From Suillus spraguei (taxonomy: Eukaryota; Basidiomycota; Agaricomycetes; Boletales; Suillaceae), in contig JABCPU010000150.1 in NCBI GenBank assembly GCA_016800925.1, positions 1 through 64,000 of the forward strand: DNA of 64,000 bases. The letters run 5' to 3'. Shown here piece by piece: positions 1 to 11,356 of the stretch. How positions within the stretch are numbered: the first letter of the stretch is position 1; the number at the start of each line of letters is the position of its first letter. The translations under genes and the position numbers were made by a program. The notes beneath the pieces were generated by a model. It was given only the letters and a program-made list of their open reading frames with translations, ran no database searches and had not been told where the DNA came from.

Positions 1-54
1 GCAGCGGAGGATGCAAGCCCTCCGCCATTCGAGGAAGACAATTATTATTTTTAA
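1..54 (+). CDS. 3' end of a gene cut by the window edge
   Basis: Frame 1 is open from the first base and ends at TAA 52-54 with the residues AAEDASPPPFEEDNYYF. The acidic, proline-containing tail ending in aromatic residues, followed at once by A/T-rich sequence, looks like a genuine C-terminus on the plus strand. Only 17 codons are visible, so the product cannot be named and chance openness cannot be excluded. Confidence 0.35.
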   Translation, partial: AAEDASPPPFEEDNYYF

Positions 55-884
55 TTATTTTTACAACCCGTTTCGTTCCAACTCCGACATAAGTCTAAGC
101 CTTCCTTGGCCGGGAAGTCACCCAATAACTCAACGCTCAACGGTCACCCTGGCTCTCTGCCGTGCCTAGCGCTGCTCGCTTGTAGTATATACTGCACGTG
201 TTGTATGGCGCAGAAGGAATAGATTATGAATCAGTACTCAGTATTGGACCTGTGCTAGGGCCGATCGCAAGGTTTGCGGGTAGGACGCGAATAAGTGCAC
301 TTCGGCAAACACCAAACAATGGTTCTACCGAATGCTGTAAGACTAGTAGCTGAGCGGAGTGGTATCGGACGCGAGCACGGAGAAGTACTTTTGGTTCGGG
401 TAATCAGCGATCCCGGGCCGTAAGTGTATAAATGACACCAAATTGATTCGAATTGGCTTAAATATGACAATGATTTGCGCTAATTTGCAGGTAAATTTGC
501 ATCGTAATTGACAACCACCATTCCTCTAACTCGTCATCCATCGGTGTCGAGGACAAAGTTGCAGCTTGATCAGCCATTGCTTCTGGTGTCAATAGACCTC
601 CACGAACGGCCATGGGTTCTTGACCAGTTGGACCCAATTTTGGTTTTCGAGGGCTTGAAAGTTGACACTGACGCTGTCATCTATAAATTACAATAAATTA
701 GCAAATTTACCCGGTGTCCCCAAATCCCCTGAACCTTGTGCAATCTACGGATTCACGCTATGACTTACAAGTACTTATTATTTCGTACGAGTAAGCGCAC
801 GTCTAGCCCATTTCCATTTGATCCAGAGCTTATAACCATTTTAAATAAAGTGGTAGCAATTTTGTTGCAATACAGAGTCTCCCA
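55..884. other. Intergenic, upstream of the MATE gene
   Basis: About 830 bases with no coding region I can support. Short open stretches exist on both strands but show no splice logic or family resemblance. The part nearest 884 should hold the promoter and 5' leader of the MATE gene, but I see no clear core element. Confidence 0.4.
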
Positions 885-3296
885 ATGTCTGCGCACTCAG
901 GCACCCCAGATTCTCCGTCCTGCAACCACGCGTTTCTTACTCAATTTGCGGTCTCCATGGGACATGCCTTCAATGAGGAGCACCAGGACAAAGGGAGCCG
1001 CAGCCAGAAAAAGTTCTTGAACGGGACCGAGAATACTCCAACACAAGTTGCAAACGGGGTAGCTCCACAGCGCAGCACCTCCTTCGTATCCCCAGCACCA
1101 GTCATAATGGCCAATCTGCCAACAGAGAACACCCCTCTCCTGCCAACACCGATTCTGAGTCCTCGCATAGAAGAGGGTAGGCACTGTTCGAATGAAAGTG
1201 TCTGTCCCAGTACCTGGGTGATATTCCAGGAGGAACTTGGCGTCCTCGCGAAATATACCCTTCCCGTTTTTACGTTTGTACAAACTGCAGCCTCCCATAT
1301 GTGTAGCTTTCACTAATCTTTGATCATCATAGGACTCACCTATTTGAGTTTAGTTTCAATATTACTTCCGTAGTGGCTATTGGGCACATCTCCACGACAG
1401 CACTTGCTGCTGCAACATTAGCTTTCATGACCGCGAGCGTATCGGGCTACTCAATCATACAGGGTCTAGTATCAGCTCTTGACACACTCCTCCCTGCAGC
1501 ATGGACATCTAGTCATCCACAATCAGTCGGCCTATGGAGTCAACGCATGCGCAAGTATTATTCTAATGCATGCCCCTACATCTAATCATTTCCGCAGTTG
1601 TTGTGACGGCTGCAACCCTTATTGTATGTTTGTCGCCTTTCCCCATTAATCTCTCATTGATATATTATATTTTCAGCCTGTTTTTATGATTTGGCTCAAC
1701 GCTGAATCCATTCTACTCCTGCTCAAACAGGATCCTGAAGTCGCACAGCTAGCTGCTGTTTACTTAAGATGGTCGTCTTTGGGGCTTCCAGCATATGCTT
1801 TCAACTCCATTTCACGGTATGACAGTATACACTATTGCCATATTTACTAACGCTGACTTTCTGAGGATTGTAGCCGCTACTTTCAATCCCAAGGTAGTAA
1901 ATATCACCTTACTAGAATGATTACATATTGATCGTCGATTGCTTTTTGAGGACTCTTTGCTGTGCCAACTAAGATCATCCTGGCCGTGGCGCCAATCAAC
2001 GTCCTCTTGAATTATATTTTCGGTAATAGTCTTGGGTGTTTTTTGCCTTCCAATTCGAAACTCATATGGCCATTCTAGTGTGGGGTCCTGAGTCCTTCAG
2101 GATTGGTTTTATTGGAGCTCCAATTGCGACTGCTATATCCTTCAATCTGATTTCAATTTCATCAGTAATATATGGCATTTTTTATGTCGAGAGGACCGCC
2201 TGGCATCCTATCTCAATGCGGTGCTTTACTGGCTTGGGCTGCCTTCTCAGGCTGGGACTGGCTGGCGTTGGCCAGAGTACGTCTGAATGGTGGTCATGGG
2301 AGCTCAATAACTGTGCGTGCATTGGAATGCAACTTAAGAATCTAGATGCTGATCTGAGTTCTGATAGTGGCCGCCAGTTTGTATGAGACCGAATACATTA
2401 GTAGCCAACCCTGTTAACGTTGCATTTATAGACTCGGGCCTATTGCCCTAGCTACCCAATCGGTTCTGCTCATCTCAAGCACTTTTACATTTCAAGCTCC
2501 GTTTGCCCTCTCCTTGGCTACGTCTGTGCGGTATGTTGTGTTACATCCAACTGGTGTCTTGGCTGACGTTCAGTAGGATTGGGAATCTCCTGGGCGAAAA
2601 GCAAGGGAGACGCGCCAGTGTTTCCGCATACGCCGCCATTGCTCTTGCAGTTGCGATTTCAGTGATGTGGAGGTACGTATGCGCCAGTTTCAAGTCAGGG
2701 AGTGCTGACATCAGGCAAACTCTTTAGCACCATGTTTATATCGTTCAGGAAGTCGTGGGCATATATCGTCAATGATGATCCCGGTAGGATTTCAGTATGG
2801 TGTGCGCTCTGATACTCATCCGGCCTCAGAGGTGGTAACGCTGGTTGCCTCCATTCTTCCACTTGTTGCTATGTACCAGGTCTTCGATGGGATCGCCGCT
2901 GTCACTGCTGGTATTTTGCGAGCACAGGGCAAACAAGTAAGTGTTAGGTTACTTCGTCACACCCTTTGATTTAGTCTTCTTGCAGCTCGTAGGCGCACTT
3001 CTCAATATCAGGTAAGGTGTACGCACATCAACCATGATTCCCTGATAACCCATTTTCGCAGTGCTTACTACGCCATTGGCATTCCTTTTGGTGTCTGGTT
3101 GACTTTCAAGATGGGCGTGGGACTAGTGGGACTATGGGTGGGACTCACAGTTTCCCTCACAATATGCTCTGTCTTGGGCACGTATCTGTGTATTACAGCC
3201 GACTGGCAGAAAGAGGTGAAGAAAGTTTCGGATAGGCTTGCCACTGAGAATAAGAATGCAAACCAGGTAGAGGAAAATGAATCATCGCGTTTCTAA
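885..3296 (+). CDS. MATE family multidrug/organic-cation efflux transporter, 14 exons
   Basis: This is an integral membrane antiporter of the multidrug and toxic compound extrusion family. Such proteins export drugs or metabolites against H+ or Na+, in fungi usually at the vacuole or plasma membrane. Proposed exons: 885-1273, 1333-1550, 1598-1623, 1677-1816, 1874-1893, 1951-2022, 2079-2312, 2368-2380, 2432-2530, 2577-2672, 2728-2783, 2830-2936, 2986-3011 and 3062-3296, totalling 1731 nt (576 residues). The hydrophilic N-terminus contains NTPLLPTP. The core begins FQEELGVLAKYTLPVF and continues with family blocks such as IGHISTTALAAATLAFMTAS, SGYSIIQGLVSALDTLLP, SVRIGNLLGE and GILRAQGKQ. One intron (1551-1597) is GC-AG, and exon 8 is only 13 nt. 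The start ATG at 885 is the first in frame; the ATG at 1108 (MANLPTENTP) is the alternative. It is convergent with snurportin, about 250 bp away. The substrate is unknown. Confidence 0.93.
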
Positions 3297-3549
3297 TGGA
3301 CGGACGTACTTATTACTCAAAAATCCGCTCGCATGCAGATGGAGAAATATTGTTGATATTTAGTTCTTATTTACAGTAGTAGCAAGTAAATGACATTGAC
3401 ATTTGCTGTACTAGGGGTGGGCAGGGCTTGTATGAATGATGATCTACTGCGTCCACAAGTCAATAGATGGGTAATGAATGATGTGTAAGACGATTCGTGT
3501 GTTTATATGTCCATAGAATCTTGTGAACCGAGAACTACATGAAGGTTCC

Positions 3550-5131
3550 TCATAGTGCGCTGCTGGACCAGACTAATATAATGTCATTGTTGAAAAACAT
3601 TATGTAGGAACACATCACGCACCGTTGAAACACATCAAGTGGGCTGTCATGACCTTCAGAACTACTGGGGATTTCTGAGCGCTCTGTGATCGCCTTGTTG
3701 GGTATCCAGCAGCTCAAGGGACTGGTTCCCTCCTCATAGCTTGCGTGAGATACATACAACAATAACCCATCGGAGTCCACGCGCGCAATAACTGACGCAG
3801 TAGATCTTGAGGCCACTGAATCATGAGTGCCATCAACGGCCATGTCATGTGAAGTAAATTCTGGTGGTGAGACATGCACGGGGATATCAACACTAATTTC
3901 TCGTGCTGATCGCGCCATAGGAATGACAAGCGAAGATAGCGAAGTCAATGTCGTGTCCGTGTGATATGGTATTGGGACAAAAGACGTTGGATATGGAAAA
4001 CGGTAGCGCCCACGCTCAAAAGTAGGTATATTTGAAGATGACCCAGCATTTTGAGATGGAGTGTCCGCTGTCGTGTAAGGGGCTGTAAATGAAAAGTTTC
4101 CAGATGGTACAGGGGGCTTTGGAAGTTCTGCTAAGCGTGTATCTCTCCACCAAAACCTACATATAGAAAGTCAAGAAGCAGATCGTTCGCATATAATGCA
4201 TGCCCACCTAAAAGGGGTCTCGCAGTCGCCGACATCTTGACCCTTCCACTTAAGCACGTCCAGGACATGAATGATACCATTGTCTCTCCAGTTGACATCG
4301 AGAATACAATCGAGCACTGTAAGAGGTGGGAGGGAGGATGGAAATCTAGGAAGGAGCATCTTGCCCAATACACGAGATCGAAGAGTCGTATTTGGCGCTA
4401 TCAGAATATGATTAGTTGAAATCTTCATCCGAGAATTTATTGCATACATGTGCCAACTATTCCAGCCGACTGATGAGTAACAGCCAAGCATCGTTTCCCA
4501 GTAGGGACAGGTGCCACCGCAACCCAGGCTGCCTCTAAATCGCGTGGAAGGCCATCGATCACATCACCGGAATGATTGTCCCACAAGTGGGCTTCTTCGT
4601 TCATCTCCAGGAGCTCGGCGTACATGCATTTATCAGCCCATTTTGACGGTTTGGCTTTGAGGCGTTTCCGTCGGGTTTTCCCTCGCCGCTTCCCTAACTG
4701 CGCTGTCTCGTGACTGTGCGCATCGGAGGACAAAGACGGGGTCTCCACAGGTTGTGACACCATCTGCACAAAACCGGAGACGCCTTCACGTATTATCTCT
4801 GGCTCGTCTTCGAGGTCACCGTCATCATCAGAGTTACCAAGATTGAGATCGGCGAAATCATCGAGTTGCCTAGAGGATTCAAACTTTTGAGCTCGTCTCT
4901 GTAAGACAATATCAATATTCGAAAGAAATGGGCAGATTTCCATCACACACACGCGTTTCTGTTCTTCCAAAGCCTAGTAACATACATTCTTAGACAAGGA
5001 TGGTCGGAGATGAGAGTATTTCCTTTGCTTACCTTAGATCGACGCGCCTCTTGGGAGATAAGCTTGTCTGTGAATACAGTTGGTGGAGACTTGAATAGAA
5101 CTTTTCTGTCGGTCTTGGCGAACATGGCCAC
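3550..5131 (-). CDS. SNUPN: Snurportin-1, m3G-cap snRNP import adaptor
   Basis: Snurportin binds the trimethylguanosine cap of spliceosomal U snRNPs and links them to importin-beta for nuclear import. Exons (minus): 5131-5033, 4973-4953, 4898-4448, 4397-4208 and 4156-3550, totalling 1368 nt (455 residues). The second exon is only 21 nt (ALEEQKR). The N-terminal block TDRKVLFKSPP...SQEARRSK is followed by an acidic stretch and a basic KRRGKTRRKRLKAKPSKW segment. The cap-binding domain follows: PVPTGKRCLAVTHQSAG, LTVLDCILDVNW, VLDVLKWKGQDVGDCETPF and FWWRDTRLAELPKPPVPSG. Near the C-terminus DSDGLLLYVSHASYEEGTSP and PLSCWIPNK match the DGLLFYH...GSTPLVGWL region of the animal protein. The start at 5131 gives the shortest leader that keeps the conserved N-terminal block. 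It is convergent with the MATE gene. Confidence 0.9.
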
Positions 5132-5149
5132 TAGTGTTATGAGCGTTGG

Positions 5150-5760
5150 GTCCTAAGTTCAACGAGTAGTTATCAAGTACTGGTGGCAAACGAGAGCTGC
5201 ATGCATGCATGAGTTGGCCAGCGAACAGCCGGAAATAGTATGCATCATCCATAAATGGCTAATTATAAGGGGACTTGCAAGCCGCTTTTAGTGGAACCAA
5301 GTCTGTTACCCTGTTGTAGCCATGCCAATGATGGGCCGCTATGCACAGGTCGGCGCCTTCAACTTCGACGTCAACCACGCCTCCTCTCATCAATATGTAG
5401 TTTAAACGTTCACTGGATCTGGGCGATGAGTTTGTCACTCGGATGGGCCACATGATGTAACCCGCCATCGCGATTGGCACTAGTGTCACTAATGAAGGCT
5501 AGTGTTCACTGTTACAAACTTCTCCCGACAATACTTACGTGGTACTGCACCAGACGATTTCGATGCTGCTGCGGTCTGTCAAAGACTTGTGTGAGAGCAC
5601 TCCGGAACTTAGTTATTGGTTGCAAGTGAACCGCATTCTCGACGGCGGCCACTGAAATCTGCTCGACGGTGCCAACCTGTTGCCTGGTCACGAAAAAGTA
5701 ATGTAACAGTCACTGCGTACTACATACGTAGAAACTTGTCTATCATTTCCTTGCGGTTCA
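5150..5760 (-). CDS. Unidentified protein, internal and 3' exons
   Basis: I do not recognise this protein, but at least three minus-strand segments read like spliced coding sequence. One near 5530-5680 gives EQISVAAVENAVHLQPITKF and continues to RLVQYH before a strong GTAAGT donor. One near 5330-5440 gives YILMRGGVVDVEVEGADLCI then AAHHWHGYN before a donor at GTAACA. One at 5260 downward gives FMDDAYYFRLFAGQLMHACS then SRLPPVLDNY. The end is unclear: the last frame can run to a stop at 5034, overlapping snurportin exon 1, or it may stop or splice earlier. A transcriptional fusion with snurportin cannot be excluded. The start is not located. Confidence 0.4.
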
Positions 5761-6198
5761 ACGTACAGGTAGTATCTGCACGAATTTATCCTCATCCTAC
5801 AAACCCCTATCAGTACACATTACTAACCGGATTCTACAGAGGCTGTACAACTAACAATGGTCGCTGTATGGTATACGGTATACACTAAGAACACCGCAAA
5901 GTTATACTTGAACAAGGAATCTCATTCAAATCAGTGTATCCTGGTAGGCTGTTCAGCACGCAGCTCAGGTAACGAGGCACGTCGTGACATTATCGGAGCC
6001 CAGTGGACGACGTAGATGAATACCAATGACAAGAAAGGAAATATATTGTGAGGTAAGTGACGAAACTTGAACGTTTGAACTTCATCCCCTATGTTCCATC
6101 TCAATTGCAACTTGTTTCATCACTATTCCCCACAGCCTATTTTATTTTCCCATTCATCCATCCTAATTCACGCGAAAGCTACAGTCCAACCCACTTCA
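5761..6198. other. Intergenic between divergent genes
   Basis: This stretch lies between the unidentified minus-strand exons and the glycosyltransferase gene. It should carry the 5' end and promoter of both. It is A/T-rich with pyrimidine tracts near 6090-6180. No protein, RNA or repeat that I can support. Confidence 0.35.
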
Positions 6199-8253
6199 AT
6201 GAAACGACGCGGTCGCTCATCCGTCCCGGCCTTCATCGGCGTGCTAATCGTGTTCAGCATCCTGGCGGGCTTATCACTGAAGATGCTGAGAATCACTGCA
6301 TACCCGGTTCTATTTGCGCACACGACATTGGACAATTCGCAGCCTCCCTCTAATATCACCTCAGAACAGGGCGGGTCCCCGGAAATCGATCCCGAGCTCG
6401 ACGCTCTCCGCCATATGGTCTCTCAAACCAAAGGGTTTTATGCACGCGACTACAGCCTCTGGTTAGGCTGGAATAATGTATGTCCCACATTCTTTTTCAA
6501 GTCATGGCTAACTCCCGATAGATGCGGTACATCATCGAGGCAGCTGTTCTCCACGGACGTATTCTAAACCGTACAACAATCATACCCTCTTACGTCTACG
6601 CTCGTGCTTGCGAGTTCGATAAGTACGTGCTATTCTCGTATCGATCACCACATTTTAAGATTTTGCCAGCTCCGTATGCGCTGCGTATGCTACTATGGTT
6701 AATAGGGGGGATGCAACCGGCAGAGATGAATGGCGTGAACTTCCCATAGAAGAACAAATGGCCTGGAGGATACCCGTGTCTCTTATGTTCAACTTGACCC
6801 ACCTGCGTGAGACACATGCAGTCATCACAGTATCTGATTATCTTCGTTTGCACAACATTTCGGCCGATGTGGAAACTACCGACGGACACTGGGATACCGA
6901 TTTATATCACCGCGGCGTCAATATCTTCTCTGATAGCAAGTCGGAACCCAGCCTCTACGTTATCAAGAATGAGGGATACGACGATGGCGTTATACGGGTC
7001 GATCAGCTGCCACAAACTATGCGGGAGAGGGGTGGATGGAACATCACTCATAGACAAGTCGGGTCCTGGGCTATCACAGAAGACACCCCTCTATCGAAGG
7101 CGTTGTACGACGCAACGACATCTGGCGAATCAGTGCTCGACTGGAACACTGTCCTCGTAGTTGTGGGAGATGATAAAGACCCGATAGAGACTGAGTCGTC
7201 ATCAGCTGACGGTATCATAAGTATATTGGAGGAGAATGGCTGGGAGGTGCTTTACACTTACGGCGGCGTGTAAGTCTATTCCCTTGTTTCCTTGGCTATG
7301 AGAATAAGACTATTTGCATAGCTGCGGCTCAGTCTTAACGAAAGATGTCGTGGTTCCAATCCGACAAGCAGCCCCGCGAAGCCTACTGCGTGGATTATAC
7401 GACGACTTTGGGTTCATAGAGCAAGATGTTCTTCTCCTCCAGGGTGAGGTGCATTTGGGACGCAAGCCGGTGATTTTTTTGTCTTTTTATCCATGACGCT
7501 TTAATTACACCCAGTGAATAGGGCTTCCTCAGTTTCACCACCCTTGAAAGTCGAGAAAGATACACGCAGACAGTCCTGTATGACTTTCGTCTGATAGATA
7601 ATGTGATTGAGCTGGCGGATCAGCTGTCTACCCGCATGGTCAAGACGGTTGGCGGACGAATGTGGATGGGAGCTCATATGCGACGGGGAGATTGTCAGTT
7701 CCTATATTTTCTCGAATACAGTGACGCTTACAACAGGTTATCTAGTTGCGACATTGAAATGGAGTATGGAGCCCAGTTTCGAAGCTCATCTCGCCCGAAT
7801 CAAGCGTCACCTACGCGACGGACGTGACATCCTACATTTTGTACATCACGGGCCTCTCTACACTTACAAGGTTCCTCTTGATCAAGCCGATCGCACGCCA
7901 CTACTTCTACATCCTCCCGCAGATCACGACCGGTGAGACATCTAGCTTGGAAAAAAAAAATCACACTCAATTTTTTCAGATTCTACATCGCCACTGACGA
8001 ACGCGATCCCACAAACGTCGCACACCTACGTGATCAAGGTGCCGTTTTGATTTCGGACCTGCTAACAATAGACGATCGCCGAACCTTTGGATGGCCCCTG
8101 ATGCTCACTGACGTCCTCAGTGTGGTTGAGCAGGCAACCCTTGCCCACGCAGCGTACTTCTATGCCCATGCGCATAGTTCAGTCGCTGGTGGTGTCGTGA
8201 ATCTTCGTGCTTCTCATGGAGCTGATCCGCGAACTGCGTTGCTGGAGATTTGA
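6199..8253 (+). CDS. Type II membrane protein, O-fucosyltransferase-like glycosyltransferase
   Basis: This is probably a Golgi/ER-resident sugar-nucleotide-dependent transferase of the fucosyltransferase superfamily. Exons: 6199-6477, 6522-6622, 6670-7269, 7322-7469, 7522-7693, 7737-7932 and 7980-8253, totalling 1770 nt (589 residues). A short basic N-terminus (MKRRGRSS) precedes a single hydrophobic anchor, VPAFIGVLIVFSILAGLSL. The luminal part starts with YSLWLGWNNMRYIIEAAVLH, the usual position of the donor-binding loop. Later WMGAHMRRGD resembles the HxRRGD-type motif of O-fucosyltransferases, and the C-terminal FYIATDERDP and AHAHSSVAGGVV blocks fit the same fold. Acceptor and donor specificity are inferred only from the fold, and I recall basidiomycete homologues mostly annotated as hypothetical. 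All introns are GT-AG and 43-55 nt. The in-frame ATG at 6091 would add 36 residues; I prefer 6199 because it places the anchor normally. Confidence 0.75.
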
Positions 8254-8522
8254 CGAGTTTGACAGATTTCAGCATACTAGATTAGATGTGATATTGTGCT
8301 CGTAATGACTAGAGTAATTTGCTGGAATCAATGACGAACCATACCTAAATAATCAAGTGACAGATCGAAGGACTGCATTAGTTGAAATTTTCACAGTTGT
8401 TTCAGTTCTAGCGTTGATGTCATGAGTAGTACGATCAGATAACATTGTCAAACATTGTTACAACATTAGGGCCTAATTTTTTTTGTTTCAGAATGGGTCC
8501 TTTGGGATCATAGACCTTAGTC
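8254..8522. other. 3' flank of the glycosyltransferase gene
   Basis: A/T-rich downstream sequence with several TAA/TAG triplets in every frame. No gene seen. Confidence 0.4.
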
Positions 8523-9241
8523 TTTCTTCTGTGCATTTGAAGTCACCGTCAACACACCCGTGCAAACCAACAACGTCACCACAAACGCGGACCCCTGTGA
8601 ATAATACCCTTTGACTTATATCCGGTACATTAATGTTTTAATCCCCTGGACAACCCATAGGGCACCGCGTCTTAATAGTTTTAATTGCTTGTTGCGGCAA
8701 TGTTATGGTATATTCTATATCTCTCTCTATCTGATAGGACGCCGAGATAACGGTCAAGGTGAGCTATTTTAGTGAGAGTCATCATGCGGACAGGAACATA
8801 ATAAAAGTCTCATTGGCAAAAGTGCTTGTGTATGTTCGCCACGGTGTTCACTTTGGTGGAGATGAAGGTGATATTTTCGGCCAAAATTCGAAGCATAGAG
8901 TACAATGACCGACTGACACATGATGCTTAGTTTTCAAGAAGTAAAAAGCAAACACTCGATGACATCGCAGGCCTAGGCAGGGCTTGACCTCCATCGCTAG
9001 TGCGGTGAGATTGTACTTACGGGGATCAGGAAGTCGATCGGTATCAGTGGCGGGAGGAGAGATGTCAACCTGAGAGAAAGAACAAGGAAGCAAGGCTCCG
9101 CATGTCGTTCTTACCCCCTACCTAGATCATGACGGGACTTGTTAGTTCAAGGTTGAGCAACCTCATATGATCACCGCTGTCAAACTCAGTCTGCAGTTTG
9201 TCTCGACCTTTTGAAGTCCTAAATTTGAAACTACTCGGCAT
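8523..9241 (-). CDS. Possible small tail-anchored protein, model unresolved
   Basis: Three minus-strand pieces look like exons of one short gene. An ATG at 9241 opens MPSSFKFRTSKGRDKLQTEF. A pyrimidine-rich acceptor near 9072 leads into VDISPPATDTDRLPDPRK. An acceptor near 8596 leads into GSAFVVTLLVCTGVLTVTSN followed by AQKKD and a stop at about 8523. The last piece is a hydrophobic segment with a short basic/polar tail, as in tail-anchored proteins. The join between the first two pieces contains a TAG in the obvious frame, so either the model is wrong or the gene is dead. No family recognised. Confidence 0.25.
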
Positions 9242-10703
9242 AATGTTCGATTCGAAGCACGGGAGTTTATGACGGAAGGTTCGATATGAAAGTAAGGGCC
9301 TTGTCCACAGCCTGAGCGGAGATTAGGAGAGGGCACGAATGAACAAGTACTAGCATACTCTTCTCATTTCACTGATATTAAGAATCTCCGAGACGTCATC
9401 GCGGAACGTACCACGACAAAAAAAAAGTGCTATACAAGGTTATTCCGGCGCGCGAATAAGACTCCTGGGAAGCGATTTCTTGAGAGGACCTGCCATTTGG
9501 AATCGATTGAAGTTGTTCGAGCCGTAAGCCAAGGGAGGTACGTCCGTACGTCATTCCGAACATCGGGCGCTATCCTATCAGAGACGAGATAGGCGCTGTA
9601 AGATCGCAATAGTGTAGGGTTCTTGAGTAGCGTACACTTGATCAGCAGGCGGAAATAGGTTCTGTAAGGGGAATTCCGAGTTGTAGATCAGAAGTTGTAT
9701 AGCGAAACTTGTCCTCGGGCAACCGATAAGCAAAATGACCTGATGTTCGCGGACCCACATGATTGAGGTACTGAGATATATGATTCATAGCCCATTGAGT
9801 GTAGCACTTCTTCATTGAAGCTAGGCAGGCTTGGCAGTATTGTGCGCGAAAACCGGCACGAGAAATCGGGGCGGGTATTAGTCCGGGCGTGAGTAAATCG
9901 TTGAAGGTGTTGCTCAGCGGAGGGCGATAAGGAGAAGCCTGTCGAACAATAGTGGTCTAGTCGGACAATAATTCTTTAGGCAGGTATTCGGAAGTGAGCC
10001 CGCAATATTAATATTGGCTTCAAAAATGAGTGCTATGTTGCCAGCAATTCGAATGCCGCGGTCCACGATCATTGCAAGCGCCATGACCAAATACGGTTCG
10101 AGCGCCCTCGAGCGCTTGGCCGAGAGCACGGACTGTACAGGAGACCAATCGAAACTCTTGAGAGAATGATATACCCGTTCCGAACAGTATCTATGATGTG
10201 TTGGTTCCACTCTACGGCCGCAGGCAAGTCCCAATTATTAGGTCTAACGTTGATGATGAAGAATTGATTTGTGTGAAATGAATGATCAGGTTATCAATGT
10301 CGTGCCTCTTCCGCAGCTAACCACAGCCAACCACAATAGAGATATTTGAACCACAGTGGTATGAGCATAAGGATAGACATCGGTGGGCAGGATCAATCCA
10401 TTGGATGGCATCATATACGTTTCCGCCGATACAGTGAGTACTGGTTTCCGAGAACGGTAAATCGCGATGAATTTGAAAACATACTTATGGTTCGTTATGA
10501 TATTGAAACAGCTGAATCTGTATGCAATAAGTCATTGACTTCAAATTTTAGGCATGACGAAATACCTGTTATCCGGAGTTGTAGCGGGTCTTCCCCTGAT
10601 GAATGCCGCAAAAGTAGCGCCACGAAGTAATGGATTTTCCCCGCCCATTGGCCATTATGACTGCGCATCCTAATACATATCCCAAAATTAACTCAAACTT
10701 TGG
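9242..10703. other. Gene-poor stretch
   Basis: About 1.4 kb with only short scattered open frames on both strands (longest about 106 codons, minus, 10234-9914) and no recognisable family or splice logic. I see nothing that I can call a gene or mobile element. Confidence 0.4.
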
Positions 10704-10872
10704 TTATATTTCATCTTCTTCCTTCCATCCCCTTCTACAAATGCAGCGATGAGTAAGTAATATGCAAGTAAATGTAAATGTATGCGTTATGACCTGAGTA
10801 CAATTGCTATCTATGCGCAAAAGATTGTGGCGTTGAGGTTGAGCGGGTTCGAAGTATGAACAAGAACGGGAA

Positions 10873-11259
10873 TCACCAGAATAATGACGTATAAACAAGA
10901 TGCAGGCGGAACACGACAGAATTAGGGCAGAAACGCAGGGGGGACACCAGCGAGACGAAATTGACTTGAAGACATAGGTTGAATGCGACAGGAAAGGCAA
11001 GGAATGTGAGTACATGTATAATTCCACAACAAGTAGTGCAGATGGAGGACGTGAAGGATGAGTTCCACGAGTAATGAGCGGAAATCCAGAGGAACCGTAC
11101 GAAAGCCGGAATCAGGAAGGTAGCGAACAAGCGTAAGAGTTGAGTAATGACCAAGGTATACAATTCAATAATGAGTGTGATAGGCTGAGAATAACCAATA
11201 GATAGTATGAGATTGACGAAAACGCATGCCGAGGTGTTGAGCAGAAAGAAGCGGCCCAC
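10873..11259 (-). CDS. Hydrophobic reading frame, possible membrane-protein exon
   Basis: An open frame of 128 codons is strongly hydrophobic, with several potential membrane spans such as LNTSACVFVNLILSIG, LIIELYTLVITQLLRLFATF and GIIHVLTFLAFPVAFNLCL. It lies just downstream of the Ser/Pro-rich gene on the same strand. It has no ATG start (it opens at GTG), and an acceptor-like CACAG lies just upstream near 11298. It could be an exon of a separate small membrane protein, or the chance translation of a T/C-rich 3' region. Confidence 0.25.
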   Translation of the reverse strand: MGRFFLLNTSACVFVNLILSIGYSQPITLIIELYTLVITQLLRLFATFLIPAFVRFLWISAHYSWNSSFTSSICTTCCGIIHVLTFLAFPVAFNLCLQVNFVSLVSPLRFCPNSVVFRLHLVYTSLFW

Positions 11260-11356
11260 TCCGCGTCCTGATGCCCATGATCCCCCATTTTTGGCTGTGA
11301 AACCATGTTAAAGGCTAGAAAGACGGTCGAACTAAACTCGCATACCTGAATGGCAT

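Noticed and set aside
897..1313. Open frame of 138 codons on the minus strand
   Set aside because: It lies opposite the first exon of the MATE gene, has no family resemblance, and is explained as a shadow of that exon.
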